Shown: piece after piece, positions 33,497 to 41,032 of the stretch
Layout of the letters: each line of letters opens with the position of its first letter
How positions within the stretch are numbered: the stretch's first letter is position 1
Assembly (NCBI GenBank): GCA_002841945.1
Contig: PHBI01000109.1
Span: 1-59,966 of the forward strand
Length of the DNA: 59,966 bases
From: Deltaproteobacteria bacterium HGW-Deltaproteobacteria-14
GTDB lineage: Bacteria; Myxococcota_A; UBA9042; PHBI01
Direction of reading: 5' to 3'
Position numbers and translations under genes: made by a program
Notes under the pieces: model-generated
Databases searched by the model: none
Told to the model about the DNA's origin: nothing
Seen by the model: the letters and a program-made list of their open reading frames with translations, nothing else

Positions 33497-33499
33497 GGT
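33471..33499 (+). promoter_or_regulatory. Promoter of the rpsP-trmD-rplS operon
   Basis: TTGACA at 33471-33476, a 17-base G-rich spacer, and TAAGGT at 33494-33499. The -35 lies in the last codons of selA and the TAA of the -10 is the selA stop codon. The hexamers fit the Myxococcus vegA type as I recall it (TAAGGG -10). Confidence 0.65.
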
Positions 33500-33566
33500 C
33501 CGCGCCCTCGCGAGGGGAGCACCCTTCGTGAGATCGAACGCTACTGGTACCCCACAGGGAACATCG

Positions 33567-33968
33567 ATGGCCGTCAAGCTCCGCCTCGCCCGCCACGGCT
33601 CGAAGAAGCGCCCCTACTACCGCCTCGTGGTCGCCAACGACTGCGCCCGCCGCGATGGCCGCTTCCTCGAGCACGTCGGCTCGTACGATCCCGCTCACAA
33701 CCCGCCGGCCGTCGCCCTCAAGCGCGACCGCATCGAGTACTGGCTCGGCCAGGGCGCCACGGCGACCTACACGGTCGACAACCTGCTGGCGAAGTTCATG
33801 AACGCGCCCGACACCGCCGTCCGGCCGGTCAAGAAGGTGCGGACGCTCCCGTCGCGCACGGCGGCCCCCGCCGCGGTCGCGGCCGCAGCCCCGGCGCCGA
33901 CCCCGGCACCGCCGGCCGCTCCCGCCGAGGTGCCGGCGCCCGCCGCGAGCGAGTCGCCCGATGCCTGA
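33567..33968 (+). CDS. rpsP: Ribosomal protein S16
   Basis: 133-aa S16, a 30S assembly protein. Residues 1-85 are canonical (MAVKLRLARHGSKKRPYYRLVVAND, then RRDGRFLEHVGSYDP, then RIEYWLGQGATAT). The last 45 residues are a low-complexity Ala/Pro tail not present in the E. coli protein but common in high-GC deltaproteobacteria. The ATG at 33567 follows CAGGGAACATCG; a longer open frame begins at 33471 but is not part of S16. The gene leads the operon rpsP-khpA-rimM-trmD-RNA methyltransferase-rplS-rnhB-yraN, and its 3' end overlaps khpA by eight bases. Confidence 0.96.
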   Translation: MAVKLRLARHGSKKRPYYRLVVANDCARRDGRFLEHVGSYDPAHNPPAVALKRDRIEYWLGQGATATYTVDNLLAKFMNAPDTAVRPVKKVRTLPSRTAAPAAVAAAAPAPTPAPPAAPAEVPAPAASESPDA

Positions 33969-34221
33969 TTCGCACGTGTCGATGGCGCCGCTCGTCGAGC
34001 TCATCGCCAAGCAGCTCGTCGATCATCCGGAGGACGTCTCCGTCTCCCAGGGAGGCGGGCGGGACGGAGAGCACTCCGACCTCTACGAGCTGACGGTGAT
34101 GCAGGACGACCTGGGCCAGGTCATCGGCCGCCAGGGTCGAACCGCGCGCGCCATCCGCGCCGTGGTCCGCGCCGCCGCCGCCAAGCACGGCCGCCGCGCC
34201 CAGGTCGAGATCGTCGAATGA
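33961..34221 (+). CDS. khpA: KH-domain RNA-binding protein KhpA
   Basis: 86-aa single KH-domain protein. The RNA-binding loop is VIGRQGRTARAIRAVVRAAA (GxxG form GRQG). KhpA proteins bind RNA, often as partner of KhpB, and their gene is conserved between rpsP and rimM. The ATG at 33961 starts inside the rpsP 3' end, an eight-base overlap in another frame. The N-terminus (MAPLVELIAKQLVDHPEDVSV) is typical, so an internal ATG at residue 8 is a possible alternative start. Confidence 0.93.
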   Translation: MPDSHVSMAPLVELIAKQLVDHPEDVSVSQGGGRDGEHSDLYELTVMQDDLGQVIGRQGRTARAIRAVVRAAAAKHGRRAQVEIVE

Positions 34222-34282
34222 CGCCCGGTCCGCGCCGATCGGCGCGGACGAGCGCCGCGTCGTGCGCGGCCCGGTGGCCCCG

Positions 34283-34831
34283 ATGAAGCTCCTCTTGATG
34301 GGGGTCGTCGGCAAGCCGCACGGGCTCGATGGCGGCTGCTTCGTGCGCCCCTTCAACCCCGACTCGCCGTTGTGGCGCGAGGGGATGCGCTTCGAGACGC
34401 TCACGGCCGATCGGGTCGGTCCCGGCGAGCCGGACACCGTCGAGGGTCCGGGCTCCGGTCACCTCACCGTCGAGGCCGTCGGGATGGGCGCCAAAGAGCG
34501 CCTCCTGTGCATGTTCCGGGAGGTCCCTGGCCGCGACGCGGTGGAGGCCCTGCGGGGCACCTACCTCGCCATCCCGCTCGACTCGCTGCCCCCCGCCGAC
34601 CCCGACGAGTTCTTCTTCCACGAGGTCAAGGGCTGGGCCGTGGTCGATCCCACCGGCGCGCCCCTCGGGACGGTGCTCCGGGTCGTCGAGACCTACGCCG
34701 AGCTCCTCGAGGTGCGACCCACCCGCGGGGGGCCATCGGTGCTCGTGCCCGTGGTCGAGTCCCTCGTGACCGAGATCGACCGCGCCGGTGAGCGCATCGT
34801 CGTCGACCCGCCGGAGGGGCTCTTTCCGTGA
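34283..34831 (+). CDS. rimM: 16S rRNA processing protein RimM
   Basis: 182-aa RimM, which binds S19 and helps mature the 30S head. The N-terminal RimM domain starts MGVVGKPHGLDGGCFVRPFN and the PRC-barrel half contains GWAVVDPTGAPLGTVLRVVETYAELLEV and VPVVESLVTEIDRAGERIVVDPPEGL. The ATG at 34283 fits the family N-terminus; GTG 34262 would add seven residues. The gene order rpsP-khpA-rimM-trmD is classical. Its stop overlaps the trmD start (GTGA). Confidence 0.94.
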   Translation: MKLLLMGVVGKPHGLDGGCFVRPFNPDSPLWREGMRFETLTADRVGPGEPDTVEGPGSGHLTVEAVGMGAKERLLCMFREVPGRDAVEALRGTYLAIPLDSLPPADPDEFFFHEVKGWAVVDPTGAPLGTVLRVVETYAELLEVRPTRGGPSVLVPVVESLVTEIDRAGERIVVDPPEGLFP

Positions 34832-35580
34832 GCGACGGCCGCGAGACCCGCGCCTACCCCTTCGACGTGGTGACCCTGTTCGAGCCCCTGATGAGCGGCT
34901 ACCTCGGCGGCAGCATGCTCGGGCGTGCGGCCGACCGCGGCATCGTCACGGTGTCCTTCACCGACCCCCGGGACTTCACCCGTGATGTGCACCGCACAGT
35001 GGATGACGGCCCTTTCGGCGGTGGCGCGGGCATGGTGATGCAGCCAGAGCCGCTCGCAGCTGCGATAGAGTCCGTCCGCGAGCGGCGCGCGCCGGCCCGC
35101 CCGCGGGTCGTCCTGCTCGGCCCCGCGGGGCGCGTCTTCGATCAGCGCGTCGCCGCCGAGTACGCCGCGCTCGAGGGCGGGCTGTGCCTCGTCTGCGGGC
35201 GCTACGAGGGCGTGGACGAGCGCGTCGCCGCGCACGTGGTCGACGAGGAGCTGTCGATCGGCGACTACGTCCTGACCGGCGGAGAGCTCGGCGCGCTGGT
35301 CGTGATCGACGCCGTCAGCCGGCTCCTGCCCGGGGTCCTCGGCAACGCCACCGGCGCCCACGAGGAGTCCTTCACCGGGACGCCGCTGCTCGAGCATCCG
35401 CAGTACACCCGCCCGCGCGAGTGGCGCGGCCACGCCGTCCCCGAGGTGCTGCTCAGCGGCAACCACGCGGCCATCGACCGCTGGCGCCAAGAGCAGCGCG
35501 AGCTGCGCACCCGCGCCCGCCGACCCGACCTCTTCGCGCGCTGGGCGCGGGCACGAGACGAGGAGGATGGCGCGGGTTGA
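34828..35580 (+). CDS. trmD: tRNA (guanine-37-N1)-methyltransferase TrmD
   Basis: 250-aa TrmD, a trefoil-knot SAM methyltransferase that methylates G37 of tRNAs and prevents frameshifting. Signature blocks: FDVVTLFEPLMSGYL, DDGPFGGGAGMVMQPEP, VCGRYEGVDERV and the knot DEELSIGDYVLTGGELGALVVIDAVSRLLPGVLG. The C-terminal helical part ends in Arg-rich sequence. The start is GTG 34828, overlapping the rimM stop by four bases. Its own stop TGA overlaps a TTG of the following frame (TTGA). Confidence 0.97.
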   Translation: MSDGRETRAYPFDVVTLFEPLMSGYLGGSMLGRAADRGIVTVSFTDPRDFTRDVHRTVDDGPFGGGAGMVMQPEPLAAAIESVRERRAPARPRVVLLGPAGRVFDQRVAAEYAALEGGLCLVCGRYEGVDERVAAHVVDEELSIGDYVLTGGELGALVVIDAVSRLLPGVLGNATGAHEESFTGTPLLEHPQYTRPREWRGHAVPEVLLSGNHAAIDRWRQEQRELRTRARRPDLFARWARARDEEDGAG

Positions 35581-35642
35581 CGGCGCCGGTGGGGCCGCCG
35601 AGCCCCGCCGTCGCGAAGAAAGTCCTTGCGCAATCGCCACCC

Positions 35643-36263
35643 ATGGATATCTATATCGCCCTCGTTCACCACCCGGTGCTGAATCGGGCTGGGGACGTCG
35701 TGACCACCGCGGTCACGAACATCGACATCCACGATTTGGCCCGAGCTGCTCGGACCTATGGCGTGAGCGGGTACTTCCTGATCACGCCCATCGAGCAGCA
35801 GCGCGCAATGGTGAGCCGCATCGCGGCGCACTGGCAGGGCACCGGCGGCGAGAGCCTCCACCCCTTGCGCGCCGATGCCCTCTCCCTGGTCCGGGTGGTC
35901 CCCACCCTGGCCGACGCGGAGCGGGCCGTCACGGGCGCCGCCGGACACCCGCCCCTCCTCGTGGGGACGAGCGCCCGGAGGCTAGAGACAACGGTCGGAT
36001 ACGGCGCTCTGCGCGCACGACTGACCACCGAAGAAGGCGCAGCGCTCCTCCTGTTTGGTACGGGTTGGGGCCTGACGGCCGAGACCCTCGCCGGGTGCCC
36101 GGTCGTCCTTCCACCGATCGAAGCGATCGCTGGACGTGCAGGCTATAATCACCTATCCGTCCGATCCGCCGTCGCGATCATCCTCGACCGGCTGTTGGGC
36201 GCCCACGAAGGCCACACAGGCCCCCCCCCTGGAACGGGACCTCTCCCGGGAGTTGATCGATGA
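35643..36263 (+). CDS. TrmD-associated SAM-dependent RNA methyltransferase
   Basis: 206 aa, matching the Methyltrn_RNA_4 family (the group often encoded or fused next to trmD). The N-terminus MDIYIALVHHPVLNRAGDVVTTAVTNIDIHDLARAARTYGV is the family hallmark. The knot-like end is LLLFGTGWGLTAETLAGCPVVLPPI and YNHLSVRSAVAIILDRLLG. The fold is SPOUT-like and the RNA target has not been settled, as far as I know. ATG 35643 agrees with the family start. A TTG at 35577 in the same frame overlaps the trmD stop and would add 22 residues, so translation may begin there by coupling. Its stop overlaps the rplS start (ATGA). Confidence 0.88.
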   Translation: MDIYIALVHHPVLNRAGDVVTTAVTNIDIHDLARAARTYGVSGYFLITPIEQQRAMVSRIAAHWQGTGGESLHPLRADALSLVRVVPTLADAERAVTGAAGHPPLLVGTSARRLETTVGYGALRARLTTEEGAALLLFGTGWGLTAETLAGCPVVLPPIEAIAGRAGYNHLSVRSAVAIILDRLLGAHEGHTGPPPGTGPLPGVDR

Positions 36264-36622
36264 ATACCCATGTCGCGCTCGAGAACCTCGAGCGGCTCCA
36301 GCTCCGCCAGGACGTGCCGCAGTTCAAGGCCGGCGATACGCTTCGCGTCCACCTCCGCATCCGCGAGGGTGAGAAGGAGCGGATCCAGGTCTTCGAGGGC
36401 GTGTGCATCGGTCGCCACAACGACGGCCTGCGCTCGAGCTTCACCGTCCGCAAGGTGAGCTACAACATCGGCGTCGAGCGCGTGTTCCCGCTCCACAGCC
36501 CCCGCATCGAGCGCATCGAGGTCAAGGACCGCGGCCGCGTCCGGCGCGCGAAGCTGTACTACCTGCGCGACCTGCGCGGGAAGAAGGCGCGCATCCGCTC
36601 GCTGCGCGACATCCGCGCCTAG
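36260..36622 (+). CDS. rplS: Ribosomal protein L19
   Basis: 120-aa L19 at the 30S-50S interface. It is canonical over its length: PQFKAGDTLRVHLRIREGEKERIQVFEGVCI, GVERVFPLHSPRIERIEV, RGRVRRAKLYYLRDLRGKKARI. The ATG at 36260 overlaps the stop of the RNA methyltransferase gene by four bases. It belongs to the rpsP operon, as in most bacteria, and is followed by rnhB after 11 bases. Confidence 0.97.
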   Translation: MNTHVALENLERLQLRQDVPQFKAGDTLRVHLRIREGEKERIQVFEGVCIGRHNDGLRSSFTVRKVSYNIGVERVFPLHSPRIERIEVKDRGRVRRAKLYYLRDLRGKKARIRSLRDIRA

Positions 36623-36633
36623 TCACGTTCGTC

Positions 36634-37380
36634 GTGGCGACGACCGCCAGGGGCCGGAGCTCGGCGCCGCACCGTCGCCACGACGCCGATGATCAGCTCG
36701 GGCTCGCGCTCGACGCTCCGCTCGTCTGCGGAGAGGTCGAGCGTTGGGCCGTGGAGCAGGGCCTGTCCTCGCTGATCGGCCTCGACGAGGCCGGCCGTGG
36801 GCCGCTCGCGGGGCCCGTCGTCGCGGCGGCGTGCGCGCTCCCGTGGCCCTGCCCCGTCGCCGGTCTGAACGACTCCAAGCAGCTCACCGAAGCCCGACGC
36901 GAGGCGCTCTTCGACCAGATCGTGGAGCACGCCATCGCGTTCGGGCTCGTGCTCGTCGAGCCGGACGTGATCGACGAGATCAACATCCTCCAGGCGTCGC
37001 TGCTCGGGATGGCCCACGCGTGGGCTCAGGCTGTCGAGGCTGCCCCCGGGCTGGCGACGGCCGTCGCGCTCGTCGACGGCAACCAGCGCGCCCCCCTGCC
37101 GGCGACGGTGGACCAGCGCACCCTCGTGAAGGGGGACGCCCGCTCGCTGAACATCGCGGCGGCCTCGATCCTCGCGAAGGTGGCGCGCGACCGCTACATG
37201 GTCGCCGCCGACTGCGACTACCCCGAGTACGGCTTCGGGCGCCACAAGGGCTACCCTACGCCGCAGCACCAGGCCGCGCTGAACGCCCACGGCCCCTGCC
37301 CGCTCCACCGGCGGAGCTTCCGGCTCGCGTTCCCGGCCCAGCCCCCCGCATCGCCGCAGCGCGACGGCGCCGAGCCGTGA
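36634..37380 (+). CDS. rnhB: Ribonuclease HII
   Basis: 248-aa RNase HII, which removes ribonucleotides from DNA and RNA from RNA:DNA hybrids. The catalytic block is SLIGLDEAGRGPLAGPVVAAACAL. Others are LNDSKQLTEARREALF, SLNIAAASILAKVARDRYM and YPEYGFGRHKGYPTPQHQAAL, together holding the four acidic metal ligands. The N-terminal 50 residues from GTG 36634 are an extra polar segment without homology, so the real start could be later, for example at an in-frame GTG near 36751. No clear ribosome site decides it. The stop overlaps yraN (GTGA). Confidence 0.94.
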   Translation: MATTARGRSSAPHRRHDADDQLGLALDAPLVCGEVERWAVEQGLSSLIGLDEAGRGPLAGPVVAAACALPWPCPVAGLNDSKQLTEARREALFDQIVEHAIAFGLVLVEPDVIDEINILQASLLGMAHAWAQAVEAAPGLATAVALVDGNQRAPLPATVDQRTLVKGDARSLNIAAASILAKVARDRYMVAADCDYPEYGFGRHKGYPTPQHQAALNAHGPCPLHRRSFRLAFPAQPPASPQRDGAEP

Positions 37381-37754
37381 CCCGCGCGCGCCAACGCCTC
37401 GGACGCAAGGGCGAGCGGCGAGCGGCGAGGTTCCTGCGACGCCACGAGATGCGCATCGTGGAGCGCAACTGGCGCTGTCCTCAGGGCGAGCTCGACATCA
37501 TCGCGCGGGACGGCGACGCGGTGGTCATCGTCGAGGTCCGGACGAGCAGCGGTGAGGGGTTCGCCGGCGGGCCGGTGTGGACCGTGGGGCCGGACAAGCA
37601 GCGCCGGCTCATCCGCCTGGCGCGGCTGTGGCTGCGACAGACGCGCTGGCGGCCCGCGTCGGTGCGCTTCGACGTCGTCGCCGTCCGGCGGCTCGGCTGG
37701 TTGCGCTGGACGATCGACTGGTACCGCCGCGCGTTCGAGTCGCCAGAGGCCTGA
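37377..37754 (+). CDS. yraN: YraN-family (UPF0102) nuclease-like protein
   Basis: 125 aa from GTG 37377, overlapping the rnhB stop. The Holliday-junction-resolvase-like PD-(D/E)xK fold is visible: RQRLGRKGERRAARFLRRHEMRIVERNWRCPQGELDIIA, then VVIVEVRTSS. Glu38/Asp40 and Glu53 are kept. The usual Lys in VEVK is Arg55 here, which could weaken metal-dependent cleavage. The family accompanies rnhB in many genomes. Its cellular role is not firmly known. It closes the operon ten bases from a convergent lipoprotein gene. Confidence 0.88.
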   Translation: MTRARQRLGRKGERRAARFLRRHEMRIVERNWRCPQGELDIIARDGDAVVIVEVRTSSGEGFAGGPVWTVGPDKQRRLIRLARLWLRQTRWRPASVRFDVVAVRRLGWLRWTIDWYRRAFESPEA

Positions 37755-37764
37755 GCGCTCGCAG

Positions 37765-38100
37765 CTACTGCGCGATCGTCGGCGAGACGATCTCCGCCGG
37801 GACGCAGAAGGCGAGGTCGAGGTACGTCTCGCAGGTCGAGCCTTCGGGGCAGTCCCCGTTGACGCTGCAGGCCTGGGTACAGAACGGATCGCTGTTTCGC
37901 CAGGCGGCGCAGATCTTCTCTTCGCACAGCGGGTGGTCGGCGACGACGCAGGTCAGCTCGGTCGTCGTGGACTCCGCCTCGCACGCTGCGACGATCGAGT
38001 CCGACAGCGGACATTCGTGGAAGAGCTCTGTGGTGTCGCAGGCTCCGACGGACGCAGTCAGGGCGCCAATAGCGATCGCAGCGACGACGAGGTAACGCAT
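37765..38100 (-). CDS. Cys-rich lipoprotein of unknown function
   Basis: 111 aa from ATG 38100 with GGAGG five bases upstream. The signal peptide MRYLVVAAIAIGALTASVGAC ends in a lipobox-like VGAC. The mature part has ten further Cys residues. Its last unit (CSVNGDCPEGSTCETY) resembles the repeats of the lipoproteins at 13219 and 7695. No enzymatic motif is present. An upstream in-frame ATG at 38124 precedes the signal peptide and was not chosen. It is convergent with yraN. Confidence 0.7.
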   Translation of the reverse strand: MRYLVVAAIAIGALTASVGACDTTELFHECPLSDSIVAACEAESTTTELTCVVADHPLCEEKICAAWRNSDPFCTQACSVNGDCPEGSTCETYLDLAFCVPAEIVSPTIAQ

Positions 38101-38221
38101 CGGGCCTCCATGTCGGTTTCTCAACGGCCCCGTGGCCCGGCATTCTTGGCGCCGCGCGGGCTGCTGTCAACCACGCCACACGCGGTGCGGCCAGCGTCCA
38201 CCGGCCGCGCCCCTCGCGCCG

Positions 38222-39121
38222 TCACGGATCGGGCACGACGATGATGGTCGTGAGGGTCTTGAGCTCCGCGCCGGCGTCGAGGACGATGTTCCCCGCCCCG
38301 TCCGCGGTCGCGGTCCCGGCGCTCTCGAGGACCCCCTCGAGCTGGTCGGCGGTGTAGACCTGATAGGTCGCGCCCACGCTGACGCCCGCGGCGCCGTGGA
38401 CGGTCATGGCGACCGCGGTGTCGCTGAAGACGGGGAAGGGGTTGACGATGAAGACCCGGGTCGCGGCCTCCTCGCCCACCCACGGGGCGCTGTCGAAGGG
38501 CGGCAGATCGAGCGGATCGAGCTCCACCGCCAGCACCGACTTGTCGATCGTCCCGAGCGGGTAGTGCAGGACCCCTGGATCGGCGTCGAGGGTGAGCATC
38601 CCGCCGGCGATCGTGACGGCGCCGCCGTCCGCGGGCGCCCAGGCGACCGGCGCGTCGACGAGGGTGGGCATGACGATGTCGCGCCCGGGGGTCGCGACCA
38701 CGCCGGCGGTCGTCGGCTGATAGAAGACCATCGTCGCGAAGCCCTTGAGCTGCCCCAGGACCTCGATCTTGTGCGGGGCGACGGGGAGCTTGTTGATGCG
38801 GTAGCGGCCGTCGGCGCCGGTCTCGCCGATGATGCAGGTCTGCAGCGTGCATGCGCTGACCTTGAGCCCGGGGATCGCGGCGCCCGCCTCGTCGACGAGG
38901 CGCCCACCGACGCAGGCGACGGGCTCGCCGTCCTGCCCGGTCGCGGGGGTGCACGCGGTCTGCTCGACCTCGATGGTGTCGGCGGCGACGCCGTCGCCGG
39001 TCGCGTCGCCGTCGGTGGCGGTGGACGTGTCGCCGGTGGCCTGCGCGCCGTCCCCGCATCCAGCGGCGAGCGCGCCGAACATCGTCACCACCGTCGCCAC
39101 CAAACAAGTGTACTGTCGCAT
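38222..39121 (-). CDS. Lipoprotein with carboxypeptidase-regulatory-like domain
   Basis: 299 aa with signal peptide and lipobox LAAGC (Cys22). An acidic Thr/Asp/Gly-rich linker follows (GDTSTATDGDATGDGVAAD). Residues from about 65 to 140 form a beta-sandwich of the carboxypeptidase-regulatory or transthyretin-like type (GGRLVDEAGAAIPGLKVSAC, then GETGADGRYRINKLPVAPHKIEV). Such domains are common in outer-membrane or surface proteins. The rest is beta-rich with no known motif (LGTIDKSVLAVELDPLD, VSVGATYQVYTADQLEGVLES). The start ATG 39121 lies 56 bases from the opposing strong promoter at 39177-39206, so this gene and the Glt-like operon are divergent. Confidence 0.72.
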   Translation of the reverse strand: MRQYTCLVATVVTMFGALAAGCGDGAQATGDTSTATDGDATGDGVAADTIEVEQTACTPATGQDGEPVACVGGRLVDEAGAAIPGLKVSACTLQTCIIGETGADGRYRINKLPVAPHKIEVLGQLKGFATMVFYQPTTAGVVATPGRDIVMPTLVDAPVAWAPADGGAVTIAGGMLTLDADPGVLHYPLGTIDKSVLAVELDPLDLPPFDSAPWVGEEAATRVFIVNPFPVFSDTAVAMTVHGAAGVSVGATYQVYTADQLEGVLESAGTATADGAGNIVLDAGAELKTLTTIIVVPDP

Positions 39122-39176
39122 CGTCTCTCCCCGTCGTGCCGGTCGCGGCCGGCGGGGGCGCCCCGCGCGAGCCAGC

Positions 39177-39206
39177 TTGACCGGCTTTCAAGGCGAACGC
39201 TATAAA
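39177..39206 (+). promoter_or_regulatory. Strong promoter of the Glt-like operon
   Basis: TTGACC at 39177-39182, an 18-base spacer and TATAAA at 39201-39206. This is the best E. coli-like promoter in the window. Transcription would start near 39213, giving a leader of about 55 bases to GTG 39269, which has GGAG upstream. Confidence 0.75.
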
Positions 39207-39268
39207 CGCTTGGGTTTTCAGGGCCGGGCCCTGTACCCAGTCGTGGCCCCCGGGGGACGGAGAACCGC

Positions 39269-40978
39269 GTGACCCACCACCTGCGCCGCTCGCTTCTGAA
39301 CCTCGTCCACCCGGCGGCGCTGGCCCTGCTCCTCGCAGGACCGACGGCCGTCGCAGCGGACCCTGGCGATCCGCCGGCGGACCCCGGCGGCGACGTCGTC
39401 GACCTCGAGGCCGAGGTCGTCGTCTCCGACGCCGCGCTGACGCAGTGGCTGCGCGAGGGCAACGCGCTGCTCGACGACGAGCGGTTCCTCGCGGCGGCCC
39501 TGAAGTTCCAGCAGCTCGTCCTGACCGGCCAGGCGGAGAACCCGCTCGTCGAGGAGGCCCAGTACTCGCTGGGCGTCGCGCTCTACGAGCTCGGGCTCTA
39601 CCAGTCGGCGCTCACGCGCTTCGAGCCGATCGTCGACGCCGGCCGTGACCACCCGCAGTACGCCAAGAGCCTCGTCTACCTGCTCAAGATCAGCCGCGCG
39701 ACCGGCTCCGATCCGAGCGTGCTGCTCAAGATCGCCGACTACCCGCCCGAGCTGTACCCGGCCGAGCTCAAGGACGAGCTGCACTTCCTCGTCGGCCTCT
39801 ACTTCTATGGCGAGAGCCGCCTGAGCGACGCCTTGACGCGCTTTCAGGAGGTGTCGGAGGGCAACGAGGAGTTCTACGTCCGGGCGAAGTACCTCGAGGG
39901 CGTCATCCGCGTGGCGCAGTCCGGGCTGGGCACCGACGCCAAGAGCATCGACTCCGACGCGCTCAACGCCGCCGGGGAGGCGTTCAAGGCGATCCTCCGT
40001 GTGCAGCGCGACATCAGCTCGACCGACACCATCAATCGCGTCGCGGGTCAGGCCGTGTTGGCACTCGGACGGCTGTTCTACTCGACGCGGCAGTACGATG
40101 TTGCGGTGCGGTATTACGATCAGGTGAGCGACGAGAGCCCGGAGTGGCTCGACGCCCTCTACGAGGTCAGCTGGGTCCACTACCAGCTCAAGAACTACCC
40201 CCGAGCGCTCGGCAACCTCCACACCCTCAACTCGCCCTACTTCGCCGATCAGTACTACCCGGAGTCGCGGGTGCTGCAGGCGCTGATCCTCTTCTACAAC
40301 TGCCGCTACGACGAGGCCGACGTCATCGTAAAGCAGTTCGTGCAGGACTACTTCCCGCTGATGGATCGCCTGGGCAAGGAGATCAACCAGTTCGCGGACC
40401 CCAACGCCTTCTATCAGTGGCTGGCCCAGCTCTCGAAGAGCGAGGACGTGGAGTACTCCACGCGCTTCAAGCGCATCTTCAACGCCGCGCTGGCGGACAA
40501 GAAGCTGCGCCGCAAGTTCGACACCGTCGCCAAGCTCAACGAGGAGCTCGCGCGGATCGACAACATCGCCGGCCCCCAGGGCGCGACGGACGGGCTGCTC
40601 GGAGCGCTCCGCAGCGAGATCACCGGCTACCGCTTCCTGGTCGTCGGTGAAGCCGGCGGGCTGGCTCAGGCGAGGCTCGTGCGGCTGCTCAGCGATCTGC
40701 GCCGGCACCTCGCGGAGGCCATCAAGATCCGCCAGGAGACGCGCAAGGCGCGCCGCGGCGACAGCTCTGACGGCGTCCTCCAGGAGCAGGCCGCGGCGGC
40801 CGCCGCGAAGCTGGAGATCATCGTCGACGACGAGCACATCGAGTGGCCGTTCACGGGGGAATACTGGAAGGACGAACTGGGCTCCTACCTCTACGACATC
40901 GACTCGCTATGCAAGATGGAGCCCGCGCCGGGCGCGACCGAGCCCACCACCCCGGCACCCGACAGCAGCGAAGAATAG
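39269..40978 (+). CDS. Periplasmic TPR protein (GltC-like candidate)
   Basis: 569 aa from GTG 39269 with a signal peptide (LNLVHPAALALLLAGPTAVAAD). The first third has TPR-like repeats (NALLDDERFLAAALKFQQLVLTGQAEN, QYSLGVALYELGLYQSALTRFEPIV, FYGESRLSDALTRFQEVSEG). Later parts are helical with further repeats (ALGRLFYSTRQYDVAVRYYDQV, WVHYQLKNYPRALGNLHTL). The C-terminus has coiled-coil and low-complexity acidic sequence. It heads an operon whose next members match GltD, GltE, GltF/CglF and GltG of the Myxococcus gliding complex, so it may be the periplasmic TPR partner GltC or an unrelated TPR protein of the same machine. The family assignment is from context and architecture only. Confidence 0.72.
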   Translation: MTHHLRRSLLNLVHPAALALLLAGPTAVAADPGDPPADPGGDVVDLEAEVVVSDAALTQWLREGNALLDDERFLAAALKFQQLVLTGQAENPLVEEAQYSLGVALYELGLYQSALTRFEPIVDAGRDHPQYAKSLVYLLKISRATGSDPSVLLKIADYPPELYPAELKDELHFLVGLYFYGESRLSDALTRFQEVSEGNEEFYVRAKYLEGVIRVAQSGLGTDAKSIDSDALNAAGEAFKAILRVQRDISSTDTINRVAGQAVLALGRLFYSTRQYDVAVRYYDQVSDESPEWLDALYEVSWVHYQLKNYPRALGNLHTLNSPYFADQYYPESRVLQALILFYNCRYDEADVIVKQFVQDYFPLMDRLGKEINQFADPNAFYQWLAQLSKSEDVEYSTRFKRIFNAALADKKLRRKFDTVAKLNEELARIDNIAGPQGATDGLLGALRSEITGYRFLVVGEAGGLAQARLVRLLSDLRRHLAEAIKIRQETRKARRGDSSDGVLQEQAAAAAAKLEIIVDDEHIEWPFTGEYWKDELGSYLYDIDSLCKMEPAPGATEPTTPAPDSSEE

Positions 40979-41032
40979 CCCAGGCACGGCGCTCGTCGCG
41001 CCGCGCCGCTTTTCAGACTCCGTGAGGTTTTG

